A stretch of 8,855 nt of DNA from an uncultured Bacilli bacterium (GCA_910578745.1 CAJTSN010000015.1:1-8855); one strand, 5' to 3'; shown: positions 1-6,241, counted from the first letter of the stretch. The notes: generated from the sequence alone by a model not told the origin. Numbers and translations are program-made.

Positions 1-3
1 ATA

Positions 4-29
4 CCCCCCTCCCCCCATCGTTTTGTCAA
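4..29 (-). promoter_or_regulatory. Candidate promoter -35 box with G-tract spacer (cut by window edge)
   Basis: On the minus strand a perfect TTGACA (24-29) is followed by AAACGAT and then six G, one A and six G (4-16). The window ends with TAT at 1-3. If TAT begins a -10 box, the spacer is 20 bases, longer than the usual 16-18. The gene it would serve lies outside the window. The box follows the ddl terminator, which is where a new transcription unit would be expected to start. The -10 box cannot be seen, so this is only a candidate. Confidence 0.35.
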
Positions 30-42
30 CTTATTTTTTCAC

Positions 43-69
43 ACAAAAAAAAGTGATTCTTCATCACTT
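43..69 (-). terminator. Intrinsic terminator of the hydrolase-ddl unit
   Basis: On the minus strand AAGTGAT (63-69) and ATCACTT (51-57) form a perfect 7-bp stem with a 5-base loop, followed at once by an unbroken run of T. It lies about 90 bases past the ddl stop codon. The stem is AT-rich, but its shape and T tract are typical of Rho-independent terminators in this kind of genome. Confidence 0.8.
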
Positions 70-116
70 CATATGACTAAATCGCTATTTTTAATAATAC
101 CTCTATATGATATACC

Positions 117-146
117 TTCTAAAATATTACCGTGAATATTTTAGAA
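117..146. repeat. Perfect 12-bp inverted repeat after ddl
   Basis: Bases 117-128 and 135-146 are exact reverse complements (TTCTAAAATATT / AATATTTTAGAA) around a 6-base loop ACCGTG. The repeat begins 12 bases after the ddl stop in the direction of transcription. On the minus strand no T run follows it; the T run lies before it. So it is not a canonical terminator for ddl. It could be a 3'-end RNA-stabilising stem or a protein-binding palindrome. Confidence 0.6.
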
Positions 147-158
147 AAAAGAAGAACT

Positions 159-1379
159 TTACTCATTCTTCTTCTTTACATGTCCCATTTTCATCTTTGC
201 ACTTTTGGCTCCACCCTTATATGTACTTAAAATATTAGATTCAAAAGAAGTTATTTTTGTTCTTTCTTGTTTATATTCTTTAATTGCGGAAGTTATCATT
301 TCATCTAGTAAGCTTGTATATTCTTTTCCAAGAGGTGTGAAAAAGAAAAATGCTAAACAACCCGGTATCGTATTTGGTTCATTAATATAAACTTTTTTTG
401 TATCTTGATCTACTAAAAAATCAAAACGGGTGACTCCTGATAAATTTAAAGCTCGAAATGCCTTTTTTGATAAATCATAGATTTCTTCTTTCATTGAATT
501 CCCCATAGTCGCTGGGATTTCAAAACCACTCGTAGAAATGCTACTACTCATCTTTTTAGATGGCATTTTCTTCTTTCCACCACCATTAATGTATTTATCT
601 TCAAAAGTTAAAAATTCATGATCGGTAAGCATTTCTCCAATTAAAGAAGTTTCTACCCTTTCATAGTTTCCAAGTACAGCACAATCGACTTCTAGTAAAT
701 GAGTAATCACCTTTTCCACTAAAATCTTCGTATCATATTTTATTGCTTCTTCTATAGCCTTTTTTAAAGTTTCTTTTGTTTTTACAACTTCAATTCCTAT
801 ACTACTTCCAAGACGAGCTGGTTTTACAATTACTGGAAACTGTAATTTTTCAATCTCTTTTTCAATATCCTCAGGATTTCTTTCATATTCATAATCATAA
901 AACCACACATAATCAACAACTGGAAGCTGGTTCGCCATCAACACTTGTTTTTGAATGACTTTATCTTGTCCAAGAGCAGCTCCCATAGTCTTAGGACCTA
1001 CAATTGGAATTCCAATTTGTTCAAGTAAACCAGACAAACTTCCATCTTCAACTCCTTTTCCATGCACAATTGGAAAAGCAATATCAATTGTATCTACGAC
1101 TTTCTTAAAGAAACCATCTATCCTTTGTAAACAAAACTTTCCCTCTTTTTTGATTAATACTACTTTTTTCGCATAGCGCTTAAGTAGATTCATATCACGA
1201 AAAACATCCATTTCTTTTAGCATAGGTCCTGTATACCAAGTTCTATCTTTTGCTATATAAATAGGAACGGGTTCATATTTATCTTTATCTAAAAATTCCA
1301 TCGCTTGAACAGCCGTTATAATACTAACTTCATGCTCAACGCTTTCTCCTCCAAAAATAACACCAACTTTTATTTTCAT
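159..1379 (-). CDS. ddl: D-alanine--D-alanine ligase
   Basis: ATP-grasp enzyme that joins two D-alanines in the cytoplasm; MurF then adds the dipeptide to the peptidoglycan precursor. Family landmarks are present: GGES-x-EHEVS near residues 10-19 with Glu15, HGKGVEDG (106-113), the ATP-binding VKPARLGSSIG (185-195), TRFDF (317-321) and the metal-binding NEPNTIPG (333-340). Lys262-Tyr263 match the omega-loop Lys-Tyr pair of E. coli DdlB. That Tyr favours D-Ala-D-Ala over the D-Ala-D-Lac (Phe-type) ligases, although the preceding YDY is replaced by LTF. At 406 residues it is longer than the usual 300-370. The extra length is a glycine/lysine/serine-rich stretch in the omega loop (about 264-288) and a lysine-rich C-terminal tail (about 371-406). 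It is the last gene of a three-gene unit, 13 bases after the membrane-protein gene. Confidence 0.93.
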   Translation of the reverse strand: MKIKVGVIFGGESVEHEVSIITAVQAMEFLDKDKYEPVPIYIAKDRTWYTGPMLKEMDVFRDMNLLKRYAKKVVLIKKEGKFCLQRIDGFFKKVVDTIDIAFPIVHGKGVEDGSLSGLLEQIGIPIVGPKTMGAALGQDKVIQKQVLMANQLPVVDYVWFYDYEYERNPEDIEKEIEKLQFPVIVKPARLGSSIGIEVVKTKETLKKAIEEAIKYDTKILVEKVITHLLEVDCAVLGNYERVETSLIGEMLTDHEFLTFEDKYINGGGKKKMPSKKMSSSISTSGFEIPATMGNSMKEEIYDLSKKAFRALNLSGVTRFDFLVDQDTKKVYINEPNTIPGCLAFFFFTPLGKEYTSLLDEMITSAIKEYKQERTKITSFESNILSTYKGGAKSAKMKMGHVKKKNE

Positions 1380-1392
1380 ACTATCACTCTTT

Positions 1393-1827
1393 CTACTTCT
1401 TTTTTATTATATCATGTTCTCTTTTTCTTTTCCATTTGTTTATTAGAAAATAGAGAAAATCATACAAATAAAGCATACTTCCAAGAATACAGTAAACGAG
1501 GACTAATAAATCTATATCGAAAAAGAAAAGATATACAATGGTAGGAATGAAAAAAGGAAGGAGAATTAAAATTTGATTCTTTTTTTTCATAATTTCCTTT
1601 GGATTTTCTTTTTTATAAACCACCACGAGCGCTAGAGCCATGAAGATGCCAAGAAAAAGAGCCATCTTTGTTAAATCATCCTCTATAAAGACAAGAAGTG
1701 GTATTAAGAATAAGAACAAATCAAAAGAAAGAAATACTTGTTTTATTGTTTTCTCTTTCTTTTCTCTTGTTTTCAAATATACATATACATAGTATAATAC
1801 AACAGACACAACAAATTTAAGTTCCAT
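1393..1827 (-). CDS. Hypothetical membrane protein, five predicted helices
   Basis: I do not recognise this 144-residue protein. It has five hydrophobic segments at about residues 3-18, 31-48, 55-70, 85-102 and 106-130. The connecting loops alternate: KTREKKEKTIK, YKKENPKEIMKKK and the lysine/arginine-rich C-terminus are strongly basic, while EDDLTK and DID are acidic. By the positive-inside rule this gives an outside N-terminus and a cytoplasmic C-terminus. No catalytic motif is visible. The start is supported by GGTGAT a few bases upstream, which also contains the TGA stop of the hydrolase gene, so the two are probably translationally coupled. Its place between the hydrolase and the D-Ala-D-Ala ligase suggests an envelope role, which is inference only. 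Confidence 0.75.
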   Translation of the reverse strand: MELKFVVSVVLYYVYVYLKTREKKEKTIKQVFLSFDLFLFLIPLLVFIEDDLTKMALFLGIFMALALVVVYKKENPKEIMKKKNQILILLPFFIPTIVYLFFFDIDLLVLVYCILGSMLYLYDFLYFLINKWKRKREHDIIKKK

Positions 1828-1831
1828 TTCA

Positions 1832-2557
1832 TCACCCCAAAAATTTCTTTAATACTTGACAAACAGGAAGTAAAAACTCTAAATAAGCATAGTGAGTTCC
1901 CCCTTCATAGACAACTACACCTGCATCCTGAATTAATTTTTCTAGTTCATAGGCTCTCTTTAAAGGAACCGCCGTATCCTGATCTCCCCAGATAAGTAAA
2001 GTGGGGGCTTTTATTTTTTTGACCTGTTCTGTTATATCTAAATTCACTGTTTTTACAAGAATTTCTCTCATAAGTGGAGTTGCATTTCGATAATCGGTTG
2101 AACCAATATGTTTTTTTACGGTTCCTTCTAGTTTGTTTAAAATAGGCACCTTTTTTAAATTTTTTAAAATTTTTACTTTAAAAGACACTTTCTGTTGTTC
2201 TGGACAATAAGGACTAGCAAAAAGAACGAGCTTTTTCACAGGATACTTAGACGCATAAAAAAGACTAACTTTTCCTCCAAAAGAATGCCCCATTAAAACA
2301 GGATTGTCTACTTCTAGTTTTTCTAAAAGGTCATGTATACAATCCGCATAATCCTCGACTGCATAAGCAAAACTCGGTTCACTACTTTCACCATGCCCCG
2401 GTAAATCAATAAGAATGATATCCTTTGTTTTTATAAAATGCTCTCCTATAGGTCGCATCATTTCTATATTTTGACCCCAACCGTGTAAAAGAACAATCGA
2501 CTCCCCCTCTTTGTTTCCATATCGAACATAATTTATATAGCCATCATTTCTATTCAT
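1832..2557 (-). CDS. Alpha/beta-fold hydrolase
   Basis: Soluble alpha/beta-hydrolase of about 241 residues. The oxyanion-hole motif LLHGWGQ is at 23-29, the nucleophile elbow GHSFGG puts Ser at 92, the acid is Asp194 in WGDQDTAVP and the base is His222 in GGTHYAYLE. The DLPGHGESS segment (51-59) is also typical. The cap between about 120 and 170 is short and basic. The substrate cannot be told; esterases, lipases and haloperoxidase-like enzymes share this layout. The frame stays open to an ATG at 2599, but that ATG lies inside a likely -10 box and has no SD. ATG 2557 is preceded by AGGGGG (2568-2573) and is preferred. It is the first gene of the unit with the membrane protein and ddl, with a 4-base gap to the next gene. 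Confidence 0.87.
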   Translation of the reverse strand: MNRNDGYINYVRYGNKEGESIVLLHGWGQNIEMMRPIGEHFIKTKDIILIDLPGHGESSEPSFAYAVEDYADCIHDLLEKLEVDNPVLMGHSFGGKVSLFYASKYPVKKLVLFASPYCPEQQKVSFKVKILKNLKKVPILNKLEGTVKKHIGSTDYRNATPLMREILVKTVNLDITEQVKKIKAPTLLIWGDQDTAVPLKRAYELEKLIQDAGVVVYEGGTHYAYLEFLLPVCQVLKKFLG

Positions 2558-2582
2558 ATCGATCAATCCCCCTAGGCTTTCT

Positions 2583-2603
2583 ATTATAACTAATACCATT
2601 GTA
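2583..2603 (-). promoter_or_regulatory. Candidate promoter for the hydrolase-ddl unit
   Basis: On the minus strand an extended -10 element, TGTTACAAT (TG at 2602-2603, TACAAT at 2596-2601), is followed 7 bases later by a perfect TATAAT (2583-2588). Neither has a good -35 box at 16-18 bases. Either would start transcription between about 2576 and 2590, leaving a leader of 20-32 bases before the AGGGGG ribosome-binding site of the hydrolase gene. This supports the ATG at 2557 as the start. Confidence 0.45.
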
Positions 2604-2654
2604 ACAAATTATAGAAAGAAAATCTATAGAAAACATTTGTTCCTAAAAATAGAA

Positions 2655-2854
2655 TTTAAAAATATTGCTCCTGTTCACAGTCGTTTTTAAATTTTCCATT
2701 CCTTTCGTTTTAAAGAAATTATAATAAATAAGCTTTGATTTCTATTTAAAATCATGTAAAATGGGTATTCCCAACTGTTTTTAAGTAAATGATTTCAGTA
2801 AAGCTCCTATAAATACAACAAAAACGAGCTGTAAATAGGAACAAAATATTTAAA
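2655..2854. repeat. Long imperfect inverted repeat, possible structured RNA or MITE remnant
   Basis: The arm at 2655-2688 matches the reverse complement of 2820-2854 with a handful of substitutions and one unpaired base (2828), leaving 131 bases between the arms. Read as minus-strand RNA, two of the C/T differences become G-U pairs. The stem then holds about 31 pairs: an 8-bp block (TCGTTTTT/AAAAACGA), a run of 15 pairs with one mismatch, and an AT-rich end. Smaller nested pairings lie inside: AGCTTT with AAAGCT, AAATCAT with ATGATTT, and a TGGG-AATA-CCCA hairpin. No transposase is present. It could be a small non-autonomous element, its remnant, or a structured transcript. Confidence 0.55.
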
Positions 2855-2930
2855 ACGTTTGGACCTATTTTTCTCTTATTTTGAACTTTGTACTCCTCTC
2901 TTATCTTTTATTGCTATTATTTGAATCATT

Positions 2931-2960
2931 AAAAAAGAATACTTTCTAAAATCAGTATTC
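2931..2960 (-). terminator. Intrinsic terminator after recO
   Basis: On the minus strand GAATACT (2954-2960) and AGTATTC (2937-2943) form a perfect 7-bp stem with a 10-base loop, followed directly by TTTTTT (2931-2936). It lies about 90 bases beyond the recO stop and marks the end of the yqfC-recO operon. Confidence 0.8.
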
Positions 2961-3051
2961 TATCAAATGGAAAAACAATAGTTAATTCATCAATTTTCAA
3001 TATCTTTTTTTATTTTCTTAGCAAAAAGTATTTCTAAGGCGAAAGAGTTTT

Positions 3052-3789
3052 TTAGTTTATCTTTACCTGATTTAAACTTTTTAAAAAATCTTTTGTCTTT
3101 AAATATAATCCTGTATATGTATCATAATAAACATCTAAAAACGCATTTATTTCTTCTTTGACAGAAGCACTTACCTCTAACTTTGTAATTTTTGTTATAT
3201 CAACATAATAATACATTCGAATCAATTTAATTGCTTTTTCACTGACTCGTCTTTCCTTTGTAATACAACTATTACATACATAGCCACCTTGTGTACTAGA
3301 CAATGTTGCAATGTTTTCTTTACTTCCACAAATACTACAACCATTTAAGTTTGGTAAAACGCCTAAATATTCTAAATACTTAAGTTCTACAATATGGGTT
3401 AATGTAAAAGGATCAAAACCCTCTTCGATCTTTTGAATGGCAGACAAAACCAATTGAAATACATTTTCATTAGGACTATTCTTAGAAACTTGGTAGGCTA
3501 AATCGAGCAAAAAAGAAGCGTAACTCACTTTTTCTATATCCTTTTTACAATTTTTAAATGAATCTAAAATATCTACAGAAATTAAAGTTGAAAGTCCATC
3601 TGGTTTTAGATTTGATGAAAAAAGACCATAAGTGAGTTTCATTGTTCCTGTTCGTAAATCACTTTTTAAACTCTTCGCACCTCGCGCTAGAAAATGAATC
3701 GTTCCCTCTTTCGTTAAAACTTGAATAATTTTACTTGTTTCTCTATAATCGATTTCCTTTAATACAATTCCTTCTACTTGTTTAATCAT
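3052..3789 (-). CDS. recO: DNA repair protein RecO
   Basis: RecO anneals single strands and helps RecR load RecA onto SSB-coated DNA in gap and double-strand break repair. The N-terminal OB-fold signature is clear: VEGIVLKEIDYRETSKIIQV at residues 5-24, then a GxxHFLARGAKSLKS-like basic strand. A zinc-binding motif follows, with Cys151/Cys154 (GCSICG) and Cys172/Cys175 (VCNSC). The helical C-terminal domain completes a 245-residue protein, normal for the family. The frame is open to a TTG at 3801, but the ATG at 3789 is preferred because AAGAGG lies just upstream and family members start near the VEGIVL strand. The start overlaps the DUF1653 stop by 8 bases, suggesting translational coupling. 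It is the last gene of the operon. Confidence 0.93.
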   Translation of the reverse strand: MIKQVEGIVLKEIDYRETSKIIQVLTKEGTIHFLARGAKSLKSDLRTGTMKLTYGLFSSNLKPDGLSTLISVDILDSFKNCKKDIEKVSYASFLLDLAYQVSKNSPNENVFQLVLSAIQKIEEGFDPFTLTHIVELKYLEYLGVLPNLNGCSICGSKENIATLSSTQGGYVCNSCITKERRVSEKAIKLIRMYYYVDITKITKLEVSASVKEEINAFLDVYYDTYTGLYLKTKDFLKSLNQVKIN

Positions 3790-4006
3790 AATCCTCTTCA
3801 AAACGATATTCTTGTTTTACTTCAGGATATTTTTCATGATCGACCTTTGATAAAAACATGGATAAAGGACGAATCCAAATTTCCTGTGTATCTAATTCTT
3901 CATAAATGACAAGTTCTTCCAATGTTTCTGTATGTTTTCCTAAAGCAATTACTTTTATTTTCATTCCCTTAAAATGTCTATAAATCTTTCCAATCTGTAC
4001 TTCCAA
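3782..4006 (-). CDS. DUF1653 domain-containing small protein
   Basis: A 74-residue soluble protein matching the DUF1653 family pattern: G-K-x-YRHFKG near residues 6-14, then GKHTETLEELVIYEEL (about 23-38) and IWIRPLSMF (about 43-51). The family is small, widespread in bacteria and has no established function that I know. The start codon is TTG (4006), supported by GAGGAAA a few bases upstream. The gene overlaps yqzL by 29 bases in another frame and overlaps recO by 8 bases, so it is tightly fitted between two operon members. I do not recall it at this place in the Bacillus operon. The family call is from remembered motifs and is fairly sure. Confidence 0.85.
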   Translation of the reverse strand: MEVQIGKIYRHFKGMKIKVIALGKHTETLEELVIYEELDTQEIWIRPLSMFLSKVDHEKYPEVKQEYRFEEDYD

Positions 4007-4091
4007 TTTCTTTCCTCATTTCTTCTTTATATTTCATATAATATTCTATTTTTCCAGTACTACGAAATAAATTCCATAATAACTCTTTCAT
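3978..4091 (-). CDS. yqzL: YqzL family small protein
   Basis: A 37-codon gene starting at ATG 4091, with GGTGAT three bases upstream, and ending in TAG. The protein begins MKELLWNLFRSTGKIEYYMK and ends in STDWKDL. The WN-x-F-x-x-TG-x-x-x-x-Y pattern is that of Bacillus YqzL, a protein of about 47 residues with no known function encoded between era and recO. Both the motif and the location match, so this is likely a real gene despite its size. A hairpin at 4095-4115 covers the ribosome-binding site. Its 3' end overlaps the DUF1653 gene by 29 bases. Confidence 0.82.
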   Translation of the reverse strand: MKELLWNLFRSTGKIEYYMKYKEEMRKEIGSTDWKDL

Positions 4092-4094
4092 ATC

Positions 4095-4115
4095 ATCACC
4101 TATTACTATAGTGAT
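4095..4115 (-). promoter_or_regulatory. Hairpin covering the yqzL ribosome-binding site
   Basis: In the minus-strand RNA ATCACTAT (4108-4115) pairs with ATAGGTGAT (4095-4103) through an AGTA loop, with one bulged G (4100). The 3' strand is the GGTGAT Shine-Dalgarno of yqzL. The stem would limit initiation at yqzL, which lies 60 bases after era and is not coupled to it by overlap. The pairing is seen in the sequence; the regulatory effect is inferred. Confidence 0.4.
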
Positions 4116-4151
4116 AACTTTATTTTGTTTTATACAAACCCTTTTTATTTT

Positions 4152-5033
4152 TTATTCAAAATCATTAAATCCAAATTCAGCTAAATATTTTTCTTTATCT
4201 CTCCATTTTGGTATAACTTTTACAAAATTTTCTAAATAAACTTTCTTTCCAAAATAGGCTTCTAATTCTTCTCGAGCCAAAGTTCCAATCTTCTTTATCA
4301 TAGCTCCGCCCTTCCCTATCAATATTCGTTTTAAAGATTCACGGTCTACAATAATAGAAACTTGTATAAAATAGGCATTGTTCTTCCTCTTCATTGAATC
4401 GACAACACAAGTTAGAGAATGAGGGACTTCCTCTTTTGTAAGCAAAAAGGCTTTTTCTCGAACAATTTCAGATACAAGAAAAGAAATAGGCTTATTCGTT
4501 ACTGTTTCCTTATCATAATAGCAGACATCATCGGTCAAATATTTTTTAATGGTTTGAATGAGTTCTTTTATATTTTGTTTTTTTAAAGCGGAAACAGGAA
4601 CAATATCATGAAAAGAATAGATGTCTTTATATTGATTGATTAAGGCAAAGATTTCCTCTTTTTTTAGAGTATCAATCTTATTTAAGACCAAAATAATTGG
4701 TTTATTTGCCTCTTTTAACTTATCTAAAATAAAGGCATCTCCTCTTCCAAATGGTTCGTTTGCATCAACTAAAAACAAAAGAACATCCGCATCTAAAGTG
4801 CCATACACTTGTTTATTTAAATAAGTCCCTAATTTATGATTCGGTTTATGGACTCCGGGTGTATCTACAAAAACAATTTGGGTATCTTCTTCATGATAAA
4901 CACCTTGTATGACATTTCTAGTCGTCTGCGGTTTATTGGAAGTAATCGCAATTTTTCGACCAACAATGCTATTCATTAAAGTAGACTTCCCAGCATTGGG
5001 CCTTCCAATTAAACTTACAAAACCACTTCTCAT
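4152..5033 (-). CDS. era: GTPase Era
   Basis: Era is an essential Ras-like GTPase that binds the 3' end of 16S rRNA and checks 30S subunit maturation. The 293-residue protein has all G motifs: GRPNAGKS (10-17), the switch I stretch with TTRN (37-40), DTPGVH (57-62), NKID (118-121) and SAL (148-150). The C-terminal KH RNA-binding domain contains the GKGG loop in ILIGKGGAMIKKIG. Length and order are those of the family. The start ATG overlaps the cdd stop as ATGA (5030-5033), and GAGGA lies upstream inside cdd, so translation is coupled. The neighbours ybeY and yqzL match the conserved Firmicute ribosome-maturation cluster. Confidence 0.97.
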   Translation of the reverse strand: MRSGFVSLIGRPNAGKSTLMNSIVGRKIAITSNKPQTTRNVIQGVYHEEDTQIVFVDTPGVHKPNHKLGTYLNKQVYGTLDADVLLFLVDANEPFGRGDAFILDKLKEANKPIILVLNKIDTLKKEEIFALINQYKDIYSFHDIVPVSALKKQNIKELIQTIKKYLTDDVCYYDKETVTNKPISFLVSEIVREKAFLLTKEEVPHSLTCVVDSMKRKNNAYFIQVSIIVDRESLKRILIGKGGAMIKKIGTLAREELEAYFGKKVYLENFVKVIPKWRDKEKYLAEFGFNDFE

Positions 5034-5416
5034 TTTAAATCCTCACTATCAAAAGGATATGGACACAAATCTTTTACAAGTAAATCCATTTGATGTCCTT
5101 CTAAATCATAGAAATGAACAGGAACTTCTTTTTCAAAAAGTTCACTCATAACCTGTCTACACAAAAAACAACTTGTACTTATCTTATTTCCACTTGTTAA
5201 AACATACATTTCTTTAAAATCGTATCGCTTATAGCCATGAGAAATCGCTGATAAAATCGAACTTCTTTCTGCACAAACTCCCGCTCCATACGATGCATTT
5301 TCGACATTCACACCAGAAAATGTATGACCATCTTTCATCACTACAATCGATGCAACCTTAAAATTTGAATAAGGACTATACGAATGGTTTAATAACTCTT
5401 TCAATTTTTCAAACAT
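5030..5416 (-). CDS. cdd: Cytidine deaminase
   Basis: Converts cytidine and deoxycytidine to uridine and deoxyuridine in pyrimidine salvage. The 128-residue length is that of the homotetrameric, one-zinc class. SPYSNFKV (14-21), NVENASYG (37-44) and the catalytic CAE (Cys48, Glu50) are present. The other two zinc ligands are Cys83 and Cys86. The usual PCGxCRQ motif reads SCFLCRQ, so the Pro and Gly are replaced while both cysteines and the Arg-Gln remain. The C-terminus has the usual acidic/proline stretch. GAGGAAA precedes the ATG, the gap to dgkA is 17 bases, and the stop overlaps era. Activity is likely intact. Confidence 0.94.
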   Translation of the reverse strand: MFEKLKELLNHSYSPYSNFKVASIVVMKDGHTFSGVNVENASYGAGVCAERSSILSAISHGYKRYDFKEMYVLTSGNKISTSCFLCRQVMSELFEKEVPVHFYDLEGHQMDLLVKDLCPYPFDSEDLK

Positions 5417-5433
5417 ATTTCTTTCCTCTTTTT

Positions 5434-5826
5434 CTAAATAATTTCTTGTATATAGGGTGTAAAAATAAGAATAGCTCCTATAAAGGCCGTAATGGATAGA
5501 ATTAAAGTCGCACTCGATGCTGTATCTTTTGCGATTTTTGCTAAAGGATGCATTTTACTCGTCTCTAAGTCCACCGCAGCTTCAATGGCTGTATTCATCA
5601 TTTCGGATGCACTTACAGCTCCAAAAGAGGCGATACAAAAAAGCCATTCATATGTTTTGATTTCAAAATAAAATCCAAAGAAAGTGGTCACTAAAATAGC
5701 AAGAAGGATAAGAATCATATTGTGTTCATGTATAACTGTATAAACAATTCCATTGATCGCATGACAGAAACTTTTTAAATAACGAATGAAAAAATTACCT
5801 GTATCTTTATTTCGTAATACCTTCAC
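5434..5826 (-). CDS. dgkA: Diacylglycerol kinase family protein, probable undecaprenol kinase
   Basis: Small integral membrane kinase of the DgkA family. In Gram-positive bacteria this type mainly phosphorylates undecaprenol, feeding the lipid carrier for cell-wall synthesis. An N-terminal amphipathic segment (RYLKSFCHAINGI) is followed by three membrane segments: one in HNMILILLAILV, one from YEWLFC onward, and one from LILSIT to the end. The catalytic block SEMMNTAIEAAVDL and the HPLAKIAKDTASSA stretch are well conserved. The frame is open to 5853, but AGGAGG at 5839-5844 lies inside that extension, so GTG 5826 is preferred although its 12-base spacing is long. The start therefore overlaps the ybeY 3' end by 20 bases (47 if 5853 is used). 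Exact start is uncertain. Confidence 0.9.
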   Translation of the reverse strand: MKVLRNKDTGNFFIRYLKSFCHAINGIVYTVIHEHNMILILLAILVTTFFGFYFEIKTYEWLFCIASFGAVSASEMMNTAIEAAVDLETSKMHPLAKIAKDTASSATLILSITAFIGAILIFTPYIQEII

Positions 5827-6241
5827 TTTGTAACAAAGCCTCCTGACGCGCAAACATGACCTTTTCTTCTTCTAGCGTTTGATGATCAAATCCTAATAAA
5901 TGATAAAACCCATGAACGGCTAAAAAGCAGATTTCTCTTTTCAAAGAATGTCCATATTCTAAAGCTTGCTCTTTTGCTTTTTCAATGGAAATGTAGATAT
6001 CTCCAAGAAGTCTTGGAACGGTTTTAATATCTTTTGTATCTTCTAAAGCAAATGTAATCACATCGGTTGAGCGATCGATATTTCGATACGTTTTGTTCAA
6101 CTGATGAATATATGTATTATCGACAATAATTACAGTAAAAATTGCCTCTTTTAATCCCTCTATCTCGACACCTGCCTTTAAAACACGTGCTACATCCTCT
6201 TCACAAAAGTCTTCCTTCGTTAGATTTATTATTTCAAACAT
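5807..6241 (-). CDS. ybeY: Endoribonuclease YbeY, rRNA maturation factor
   Basis: Single-strand-specific metalloendoribonuclease needed for 16S rRNA 3'-end maturation and 70S quality control. The zinc motif H-x3-H-x5-H is complete with His110, His114 and His120 in AVHGFYHLLGFDH. The other family blocks are also present: YRNIDRSTDVITF (52-64, including Arg57) and GDIYIS (80-85). At 144 residues it is a usual length. GAGGAA lies upstream of the ATG and the gap to yqfD is one base. In Bacillus, phoH and pgpH separate yqfD from ybeY; both are absent here. Its neighbour era works in the same ribosome pathway. Confidence 0.96.
   Translation of the reverse strand: MFEIINLTKEDFCEEDVARVLKAGVEIEGLKEAIFTVIIVDNTYIHQLNKTYRNIDRSTDVITFALEDTKDIKTVPRLLGDIYISIEKAKEQALEYGHSLKREICFLAVHGFYHLLGFDHQTLEEEKVMFARQEALLQSEGITK

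Larger units (their letters stand above)
2600..3051. other. Gene-poor intergenic region between recO and the hydrolase gene
   Basis: No open reading frame here has both a plausible ribosome-binding site and useful length. In minus-strand order it contains the recO 3' region, an intrinsic terminator (2931-2960), a long imperfect inverted repeat (2655-2854) and the promoter of the hydrolase gene. In Bacillus, glyQ and glyS follow recO; here there is no trace of them. Confidence 0.7.

Noticed and set aside
117..146. Reading the 12-bp palindrome as the ddl terminator
   Set aside because: The T run lies on the wrong side for minus-strand transcription; a better terminator is at 43-69.
585..620. 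Possible D-Ala-D-Lac (vancomycin-resistance type) specificity because of Phe in LTFEDKY
   Set aside because: The residue that separates the types is the Tyr after Lys in the omega loop; Tyr263 is kept, so D-Ala-D-Ala is expected.
205..1544. Several plus-strand open frames of 60-79 codons across ddl and the membrane-protein gene
   Set aside because: They lie opposite well-supported minus-strand genes, lack ribosome-binding sites and show no recognisable protein pattern.
2558..2599. Longer hydrolase start at ATG 2599
   Set aside because: The ATG overlaps an extended -10 box, has no SD, and the added residues do not belong to the family fold.
2640..2760. Minus-strand small frames of about 18-21 codons in the intergenic region
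   Set aside because: No properly spaced ribosome-binding site and no recognisable pattern; they fall within the inverted-repeat region.
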